Source of the DNA: CAUZJF01 sp965248605
GTDB lineage: Bacteria > Chloroflexota > Dehalococcoidia > Lucifugimonadales > CAUZJF01
DNA: 64,000 nucleotides
Assembly: GCA_965248605.1 (NCBI GenBank)
Contig: CBDFJV010000007.1
Coordinates: forward strand, 1,364,001-1,428,000
Direction of reading: 5' to 3'
The translations under genes were made by a program, and so were the position numbers. This document shows positions 33,201 to 41,500 of the stretch, piece by piece (the first letter of the stretch is position 1; each line of letters opens with the position of its first letter). Below the pieces are notes generated by a model. It did not search any database. It saw only the letters and a list, made by a program, of their open reading frames with translations, and was not told the DNA's origin.

Positions 33201-35502
33201 AATTACGTCGAAGGCGGTGGCCGGTGGACTTGCTATCGCCGACACCGTTACCCTCGGCCTCGCGCCTTCCGATACTCTAGCAACCGGCGACTCGACCGGT
33301 TTGGGCCATGGCGTGCCATCCAGCGACTCCCTTGTCCTGGGCGATTCAGTCACCTTAGGCCTCTCTTCCAGCGACGCCCTCGCGCTGACCGACGCGGCCA
33401 CACTGGGCCTGTCCCCCAACGACGCCTTGACGCTGAGCGACTCGGTGATCATGGTGCTGCCGCGGTGGGCTCAGATGGACAGGCTCGATGCCAGCGACGG
33501 CGGGACCGACGACCAGCTTGGGTGGTACGTGGAGATCGACGGGGATACCGCCGTCGTAGGTGCATATCTGGACGATACCGCGGGCGGGGCCGATGCAGGG
33601 TCTGTATATGTCTTCGTGCGGTCCGGGTCTGTCTGGAGCCAGCAGGCCAAACTGGAGGCCTCCGACGCGGCGGCAGGAGACCAGTTTGGCGTCTCGGTGG
33701 CGGTCAGCGGCGACACCGTCATCGTTGGCGCCCTTTTCGGCGACTCGACCACCAGCACCGACTCTGGCACGGCCTACGTGTTCACCCGCTCGGGCTCTGT
33801 CTGGACCCAGCAGGCCGAGCTCGCGGCCTCCAACGCCGCCTCCAACGGCCAGTTCGGGTGGTCCGTCGCCATCGACGGCGACACCGCCATCGTAGGCGCA
33901 CGCCTGGGAGACACCGCGGTAGCTGACTCAGGGGCAGCATACGTCTTCACCCGCTCCGGCTCCACGTGGACACAGCAGGCCAGGCTCGACCACCCTAGCC
34001 CTGCAGGTTTCGACCACTTCGGCTCCGCGGTGGACGTGGAGTCAGATACGGCGGTGGTGGGCGCCAGACTGGACGACCCTGCGGCGGGCAACAACGCCGG
34101 CGCTGCATACGTCTTCACTCGTTCAGGCTCCATCTGGACCTTGCAGGACACCCTTGAGGCGAGCGACGGCGCGGCGGACGACAACTTCGGCGAGTCGGCT
34201 GCGCTCTCAGGAGACACCGCCATCGTCGGGACCATGCTGGACGACACCGCCGGTGGGACCAACGCCGGCTCGGCGTACGTTTTCACACGCTCCGGCTCTG
34301 TATGGACCCAGCAGGCCAAGCTGGAGGCCTCCGACGCGGCGGCAGACAACCGGTTCGCGTACACGCTCGACCTCGACGGCGACACGGCCGTCATCGGAGC
34401 GTTCGGGAACGACGCTAGCCTCAACAACGCCGGTTCGGCTTACATCTTCACCCGCTCCGGGGTCACCTGGAGCCAGCAGGTCCTACTCGAGGCCGGCGAT
34501 GCGGCTTTGAACGACCAGTTCGGATGGTCGGTGGCTATTAGCGGAGTCAACGTGGTCGTCGGGGCCCGTCTCGACGACACGACCGTTGCGACCGACGCCG
34601 GCTCGGCATACTTCTTCAAGGGCGTCTCCGAGCCCTCCGTCTCCCTGACCTTGGCCGACTCGATCCAGGCCACAACTACCAAGGCGGCAGCGGACTCTCT
34701 TGGTCTGACAGACTCCGTCACGCTCGGTCTGTCGCCAAGTGACGCCCTTACCGTCGCCGACTCGACCAGTCTGGGCCATGGCCTGCCATCCAGCGACTCT
34801 CTGGCCCTGGCAGACTCCGTTGCCCTCGCACTCGGGGTCAGTGACACGCTGGCTGTCGCTGACTCCACTCAGGCGAACACGGCCAAGCCCGTAGCGGACG
34901 CCTTCGCACTGGCCGACTCGGTCGCTCTGGGACTTGGAGTCAGCGACGCGCTGACCGTCGCCGACTCAACCCAAAGAACCTGGCCCTCTCACCCTCCGAC
35001 GATTCTCTGGCCCTCGCGGACTCAGTCATCCTCGTCATCCCACGATGGGCCGAGATGGGCAAGCTCGAGGCCGACGACGGCGGCGCCAGCGACCAGCTTG
35101 GCTACTCCGTGGCTATCGACGGCGACACCGCCGTCGCCGGCGCCCTCTTCGGCGATACCGCCGCAGGCGCCGACACCGGCGCCGCCTACGTCTTCACCCG
35201 CTCCGGGTCCGTGTGGACCCAGCAGGCCAAGCTGGAAGCATCCGACGCGGTCGCCTTCGACCAGTTCGGATGGTCTGTCGCCATCGACGGCGACACAATC
35301 ATCGTCGGCGCATGGAAGGCCGACACCGCCGCCGGCGCCCAAGCAGGTGCCGCCTACGTCTTCACTCGATCTGGGGGCTCGTGGTCCCAGCAGGCCAAGC
35401 TCGAGGCGTCCAATGCAGCCGCCAGCGACCGGTTCGGATGGTCCGTCGCAATCGACGGCGATACCGCCATCGTCGGAGCCCCTATCGGCGACACCACGGT
35501 AA
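30217..35502 (+). CDS. Giant FG-GAP propeller surface protein, 5' part (5'-truncated, frameshifted at the end)
   Basis: An open frame of up to 1,761 codons. Meaningful sequence starts near 30266, where an IS1380 fragment joins in mid-repeat, so signal peptide and true start are gone; GTG 30217 lies in IS sequence. It encodes three beta-propellers of seven blades (about 30266-31320, with blade 1 cut; 31543-32697; 33475-34627). Blades of about 53 residues carry DGDTAVVGAYLDDT, AGSAYVFTRSGSTW and QQAKLEASDAA, an FG-GAP/integrin-alpha-like pattern. Ser/Asp-rich linkers (DALTLSDSV) join the propellers. After ADSTQ near 34970 the homologous frame continues one phase off in the next entry; the remaining 530 bases of this frame are noise. 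Likely an extracellular adhesin. Confidence 0.75.
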   Translation: MGGRGNDAHGSPAGDLGYGADAGSAYVFIRSGSTWSEQAKLEASDATTTDRFGYSVSIDGDTVVVGAYRDDTTGGTDAGSAYVFTRSGVTWSQQAKLEASDAAADDQFGQFVAVSGDTAVVGAYLGDIGTTTDAGSAYVFTRSGSTWSQQQKLQASDAGTGDQLGWYVAVDGDTAVIGSRRDDTAAGSDAGSAYVFTRSGSTWSQQQKLEAGDAAADAQFGYSVAVDGDTAVVGAAVADTTAGANTGSAYVFTRSGSTWTQQAKLVAADAVGGGEGFGWSAAIVGDIAVIGSASDDTAAGTNAGSAFVFTRSGSTWSQRAKLEASDAAAQDFFGVVVDVEGGTAVVGAYQHDTAAGSNAGSAYAFTLGSFAVPNEPLAVGDSVDLDIPGVDALTVSESTQATTSKAVADGLTLNESITLDLPFSDALTLSDSVIMVLPRWAQMDRLDASDAVDGDQLGYSVAIDGNTAVAGARYADTAAGTDAGSAYVFVRSGSVWTQQGKLEADDAAAGDQFGFSVAVSGDTVIVGAWQGDSTTSTNSGAAYVFTRSGSTWTQQAKLVASNAAAGDQFGYSVSIDGDTAIVGAPIGDTAVTNSGAAYVFTRSGSTWSQQARLEHPTPAGSDQFGSAVDVESDTAVVGARLDDPPAATNAGAAYVFTRSGSTWSLQDTLEASDGAASDDFGGYAAISGDTVVIGARLDDTAGGSGAGSAYVFTRSGSVWSEQAKLEASDAATDNRFGRGVDVDGDTAVIAAFGNDASLNNAGSAYIFTRSESTWSEQVILEADDAATNDQFGWHAAISGVNVVVGARLDDTTVATDAGSAYFFKGVSEPSDSLTLTESIQATTTKAAADSLGVSDSAEATISKGTTDALTLGDSVTLGFSLSDTLAIGDSTPATASKAAADALTIGDSVSLGLSPADILSVADSTSLVHGLPPSDSLVLGDTVTLGLSPTDALAVSDATQAATSKAVADGLAITDTVTLGLSPTDALAVGDSTQAITSKAVAGGLAIADTVTLGLAPSDTLATGDSTGLGHGVPSSDSLVLGDSVTLGLSSSDALALTDAATLGLSPNDALTLSDSVIMVLPRWAQMDRLDASDGGTDDQLGWYVEIDGDTAVVGAYLDDTAGGADAGSVYVFVRSGSVWSQQAKLEASDAAAGDQFGVSVAVSGDTVIVGALFGDSTTSTDSGTAYVFTRSGSVWTQQAELAASNAASNGQFGWSVAIDGDTAIVGARLGDTAVADSGAAYVFTRSGSTWTQQARLDHPSPAGFDHFGSAVDVESDTAVVGARLDDPAAGNNAGAAYVFTRSGSIWTLQDTLEASDGAADDNFGESAALSGDTAIVGTMLDDTAGGTNAGSAYVFTRSGSVWTQQAKLEASDAAADNRFAYTLDLDGDTAVIGAFGNDASLNNAGSAYIFTRSGVTWSQQVLLEAGDAALNDQFGWSVAISGVNVVVGARLDDTTVATDAGSAYFFKGVSEPSVSLTLADSIQATTTKAAADSLGLTDSVTLGLSPSDALTVADSTSLGHGLPSSDSLALADSVALALGVSDTLAVADSTQANTAKPVADAFALADSVALGLGVSDALTVADSTQRTWPSHPPTILWPSRTQSSSSSHDGPRWASSRPTTAAPATSLATPWLSTATPPSPAPSSAIPPQAPTPAPPTSSPAPGPCGPSRPSWKHPTRSPSTSSDGLSPSTATQSSSAHGRPTPPPAPKQVPPTSSLDLGARGPSRPSSRRPMQPPATGSDGPSQSTAIPPSSEPLSATPR

Positions 35503-38500
35503 CCGACTCTGGCGCCGCCTACGTCTTCACCCGGTCCGGCTCCACCTGGTCCCAGCAGGCTATCCTCGAAGCGTCCACACCGGTGGCCTCCGACCAGTTC
35601 GGCTCTGCTGTCGACGTCGAGTCCGACACAGCCGTCGTCGCAGCCAGACTGGACGACACCGCGGCAGGCACCGACACCGGCGCTGCTTACGTATTCACCC
35701 GGTCTGGCTCCACTTGGACCCTGCAGGACACCCTCGAGGCCGGCGACGCCGCCGCCAGCGACCAGTTCGGTGAGTCCGCCGCGCTCTCCGGAGACACCGC
35801 CATCATCGGCACCCAACTCGACGACACCGCCGGCGGGAGCGGCGCCGGCTCAGCATACGTCTTCACTCGATCAGGCTCGACGTGGACCCAGCAGGCCCAG
35901 CTGGAGGCCGACGACGCTGCTGCCAACGACCACTTCGGGCTCGCCGTCGTCGGGGCCTCCGACAACGACACTGCAGCCGGCACTAACGCCGGCGCTGCTT
36001 ACGTCTTCGTAAGGTCCGGCTCCACCTGGAGCCAGCTGCCCAGGCTCGAGGCCAACGACGCCGCCTTCAACGACCAGTTCGGATTGTCGGTGGCCATCAG
36101 CGGGGTCAACGTCATCGTTAGCGCCCACCTCGACGACACGGCCGCGGGTGCCGACGCCGGCTCCGCACATTTCATCAAGGGCGTCTCCGAGCCTTCCGAC
36201 GCGCTAACCCTGATCGACTCTATCCAGGCCACAACTACCAAGGCGGCAGCGGACTCCCTTGGTCTGACAGACTCCGTCACGTTCGGCCTGTCGCCGAGTG
36301 ACGCCCTTACCGTCGCCGACTCGACCAGTCTGGGCCGTGGCCTGCTATCCAGCGACTCCCTGGCCCTGGCCGACAACGTTACGCTAGGTCTTTCACCCTC
36401 CGACGTCCTTTCGATCAGTGATTCTACCCAGGCGACCACCTCGAAAGCGGTGGCCGACGGTATCGCTCTCGGGGACTCGGTAACGCTGGGGCTGTCGCCT
36501 ACAGATACCCTAGCCGTCGCGGACTCGACCCAGGCGACGGCCTCCAAGGCTGTAGCCGACGCCCTCACCCTCGGTGACTCGGTCACGCTGGGCTTGTCGC
36601 CTACGGATGCTCTGGCCGCTGCGGACTCCATCCAGGCGACCAGGTCCAAGGCGGTCGTCGACGGTATCGCTCTCGGCGACTCGGTCACCCTCGGCCTATC
36701 GCCTACGGATACCCTGGCCGTCGCGGACTCGACCGAGGCGACCACCTCGAAAGCGGTGGCCGACGGTATCGCTCTCGGAGACTCGGTCACGCTGGGCCTG
36801 TCGCCTACAGATACCCTGGCCGTCGCGGACTCGACCCAGGCGACGGCCTCCAAGGCTGTCGCCGATGGACTTGCTATCGCCGACACGGTCACACTGGGCC
36901 TGTCGCCTACTGACACCTTGGCTGTCGTCGATGGGACGCAGGCAACTACGTCGAAGGCGGTCGCTGACACCATCACTCTCGGTGACTCCGTCACGCTGGG
37001 CCTGTCACCGACAGACACTCTGGTTGTCGGCGATGCGACCCAGGCGACTACATCCAAGGTAGCGGCCGATGGCATCACCCTCGGCGACTCCGTCACGCTA
37101 GGCCTGTCGCCGACAGACACTCTGGCCGTCGCGGGCTCGACCCGGGCAACGACCTCGAAAGCGGTCGCCGACGGTATCGCTATCGCCTACTCGGTCACAC
37201 TAGGCCTGTCGCCTACGGATACCCTGGCCGTCGCGGACTCGACCCAGGCGACGACCTCGAAGGCTGTGGCCGATGGTATCGCTCTCGGCGACTCGGTCGC
37301 ACTAGGCCTGTCGCCTACGGATACCCTGGCCGTCGTGGACTCGACCCAGGCGACGACCTCGAAAGCGGTCGCCGACGGTATCGCTCTCAGCGACACGGTC
37401 ACCTTGGGCCTGTCGCCGACCGATACCCTGGCGATCGTGGACTCGACCCAGGCAACGACCTCCAAGGTAGCGGCTGACACCATCACCCTCGGCGACTCGG
37501 TCACACTAGGCCTGTCGCCGACCGATACCCTGGCGATCGTGGACTCGACCCAGGCGACTACATCCAAGGTAGCGGCCGATGGCATCACTCTCGGCGACTC
37601 GGTCACGCTAGGCCTGTCGCCGACAGACACTCTGGCCGTCGCGGACTCTATCCAGGCGACGACTTCCAAGGTGGCAGCCGATGGACTTGCTCTCGGCGAC
37701 ACGGTCACACTGGGGCTCTCGCCAACAGACGCCATTGCCGTTAGCGATGCGACGCAGGCAACGACCTCCAAGGCTCTAGCCGACGCCCTCACCCTCGGTG
37801 ACTCGGTCACGCTAGGCCTGTCGCCGACAGACACTCTGGCCGTCGCGGACTCTATCCAGGCGACGATCTCGAAAGCGGTCGCCGACGGTATCGCTCTCGG
37901 CGACACGGTCACACTAGGCCTGTCGCCTACTGACACCTTGGCTGTCGGCGATGGGACGCAGGCAACTACATCCAAGGTGGCGGCCGATGGACTTGCTATC
38001 GCCGACTCGGTCACCCTCGGCCTGTCGCCTACGGGTGCTCTGGCCGTAAGTGAGTCGACCCAGGCGACGACCTCGAAGGCGGTGGCCGATGGACTTGCTA
38101 TCGCCGACTCGGTCACCTTGGGCCTGTCGCCGACCGATACCCTGGCGATCGCGGACTCGACCCAGGGGACGACCTCGAAGACTGTGGCCGATGGACTCGC
38201 TATCGCCGACTCGGTCACGCTGGGCCTGTCGCCTACGGATGCTCTGGCCGTAAGTGAGTCGACCCAGGCGACGACCTCGAAGGCGGTGGCCGATGGACTC
38301 GCTATCGCCGATACGGTCACCTTGGGCCTGTCGCCCACGGATACCCTGGTCATCGTGGACTCGACCCAGGCGACGACCTCGAAGGCTGTGGCCGATGGAC
38401 TCGCTATCGCCGACTCGGTCACGCTGGGCCTGTCACCGACAGACACTCTGGCCGTCGCGGACTCGACCCAGGCGACGACCTCCAAGGCTGTGGCCGATGG

Positions 38501-41500
38501 ACTCGCTATCGCCGATACGGTCACCTTGGGCCTGTCGCCTACGGGTGCTCTGGCCGTAAGTGAGTCGACCCAGGCGACGACCTCGAAGGCGGTGGCCGAT
38601 GGACTTGCTATCGCCGACTCGGTCACCTTGGGCCTGTCGCCGACCGATACCCTGGCGATCGCGGACTCGACCCAGGGGACGACCTCGAAGACTGTGGCCG
38701 ATGGACTCGCTATCGCCGACTCGGTCACGCTGGGCCTGTCGCCTACGGATGCTCTGGCCGTAAGTGAGTCGACCCAGGCGACGACCTCGAAGGCGGTGGC
38801 CGATGGACTCGCTATCGCCGACTCGGTCACCTTGGGCCTGTCGCCGACCGATACCCTGGCGATCGTGGACTCGACCCAGGCAACGACGTCGAAGGCGATG
38901 GACGATGGACTTGCTCTCGGCGACACGGTCACACTGGGGCTATCGCCAACAGACGCCATTGCCGTTAGCGATGCGACGCAGGCGACGACCTCCAAAGCGG
39001 TGGCCGATGGCATCACTCTCGGCGACTCCGTCACGCTAGGCCTGTCGCCGACAGACACTCTGGCCGTCAGCGAGTCGACCCAGGCGACGACCTCGAAAGC
39101 GGTCGCCGACGGTATCGCTCTCGGCGACTCAGTCACACTAGGCCTGTCGCCTACGGATACCCTGGCTGTCGTGGACTCGACCCAGGCGACGACCTCGAAG
39201 GCTGTGGCCGATGGACTTGCTATCGCCGACACGGTCACCCTCGGCCTGTCGCCGACAGACGCCATTGCCGTTAGCGATGGGACGCAGGCAATTACGTCCA
39301 AGGCGGTGGCCGATGGACTCGCTATCGCCGACTCGGTTACCTTGGGCCTGTCGCCGACTGATACCTTGGCAGTCGGCGATGCGACGCAGGCAACGACCTC
39401 CAAGGTCCTGGCCGACGGTCTCGCTGTAGCCGACTCGGTCACCCTCGGGCTGTCGCCGACAGACGCCATTGCCGTTAGCGATGCGACGCAGGCAACGACG
39501 TCCAAGGCGATGGCCGATGGACTTGCTGTCGCCGACTCCGTCACGCTGAGCCTGTCACCGACAGACACTCTGGTTGTCGGCGATGCGACCCAGGCGACTA
39601 CATCCAAGGTAGCGGCCGATGGCATCACTCTCGGCGACTCGGTCACCTTGGGCCTGTCGCCGACCGATACCCTGGCCGTCGGCGAGTCGACCCAGGCGAC
39701 TACGTCCAAGGTAGCGGCCGATGGCATCACCCTCGGCAACTCGGTTACGTTGGGCCTGTCGCCCAAGGATGCCCTGGCCGTAAGTGAGTCGACCCAGGCG
39801 ACTACATCCAAGGTAGCGGCCGATGGACTTGCTGTCGACGACACGGTCACGCTTGGCCTGTCACCGACAGACGCCCTGGCCGTCGCGGACTCGACCCAGG
39901 CGACTACGTCCAAGGTAGCGGCCGATGGACTTGCTATCGCCGACACGGTTACGTTGGGCCTGTCACCGACAGACGCCCTGGCCATCAGCGAATCAGCTCA
40001 TGCAACCACGTCCAGGGCCGTAGCCGACGGTATCGCTCTCGGCGACTCGGTCACCCTCGGCCTATCGCCAATCGATAGCCTGACTGTAAACGAATCGACC
40101 CAGGCAACGACCTCCAAGGCCGTGGCCGACACGATCTCTATCGGCGACTCAGTCGCGCTTGGCCTGTTACCCATGGACGCCCTCGCCGTGAGCGAGTCGA
40201 CACACGCGACCGCTTTTGAGGCAACGACCGACTCCCTTACTCTGAGCGACTCGGTGACCCTTGGCCTGTCGCCTTCCGATGCCTTCCCGCTGACGGACGC
40301 GGCTCGGCAGGGAGTCGGCAGCTCCCCGTCGGACGCTCTTGCCCTGGCCGACCCGGTGTCGCTGTTCCCCTTCCCTTTCGATGACCTCGCGCTCACGGAC
40401 GCGGCTCAGCAGGGAGTGGGCTCAGCTCCGTCGGCGACGCTGACCCTCACAGACGCCGTGATTCTCGGCCTGTCGCCGATCGAAACCCTTACGTTGGCGG
40501 AGGCGGTTCAAACGGTGGCCCAAATAGACTGGGTAGTGGGCGAGACGGTCGGCTTGAGTGACACAGTTTCGCTCAGCCTCTCGCCGAGGGACTCGCTCAC
40601 ACTCGGAGCCCAGGCACAGACTCCGGTTGTCGAAGCGCCGGCCGACACCCTCGGTGTCATAGAGACTGTAACCATTCAACTCTTGTCCGCCTCGGTGGTC
40701 ACCGTTCCTGACACTCTGGGCCTAACAGAGGTCGCCAATGTATCGGCCTCGAAGGGCTCGGCGGATGCCCTCGGGTTGGCGGACTCGGCCGAGACGGTCA
40801 TTGGACGGCCGTCGGTCTTTACTCCGCCTCCTCCTCCGACATCTACACCACCGCCACCAGCCGTGTCTCCTCCAGCGCCTTTGCCGATTTCGGCGGTGCT
40901 AGACCTGTTGGACCGCGCCCGTTTGACCGAGTCGATAAGCCTCCTCCGTTCGCAAGCGGCTGCCGTGGGTGAGCCTGTCCGTCTCTCAGAATCGATCGAG
41001 CTGAGGCTCTCCAGGGTCCGACGGGCATCCCTCGTGGAGGCGGTAGGACTGACGGAGACGGTAGCTATAGACCTCTCCTTCAAGGAATCGTCGAGGCTCG
41101 TGGACGTCCTTCGCATGACTGACTCGGCTCGGGTCGATGCGGTGCGGTCGTCGAGTGGCTCGTCAGATAGCGACGTGTCCGAACAAACGGCTTCCGACGT
41201 CCCCGGAGAGACCGGCGGCGAGGCAGCCGGTCAGACCATCGTCTCGGCGGGGAGGGTCGACGCGGCGGTCACCGGGCAGGTGGTCGTCGCGGCTGCAAAG
41301 GCGAACGCGCGAATCGCTGGACAGTCGATCGTAGAGGCCGCCAGGATAGACTCCGAGGTTACAGCGAAAGTGGTCGCAGAAGCCTCGAAAGTGGATCCAC
41401 AGGCTACGGGAAGGTCAATCGCCGAGGCCGCCAAGATCGACGCCGAAGCGTTGGTCCCAGTTCTGGTTGACGCGATCGAGGCAGATGCCGAGGCGACCGG

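Noticed and set aside
34955..34990. Programmed -1 frameshift joining the two giant ORFs
   Set aside because: A CCCAAAG heptamer is present but is one base out of the phase needed for tandem slippage. A linker deletion explains the shift better.
35999..37120. A second long antisense frame (373 codons)
   Set aside because: Same cause: antisense of propeller blades and repeat units. No start signal.
37187..39985. A 932-codon open frame on the minus strand across the repeat array
   Set aside because: It mirrors the 102-bp repeat exactly. The codon pattern of the sense repeat leaves the antisense frame free of stops. It has no ribosome site and no independent family resemblance.
36390..40265. 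CRISPR-like regular repeats
   Set aside because: Units are contiguous, coding and without spacers; this is a protein tandem repeat.
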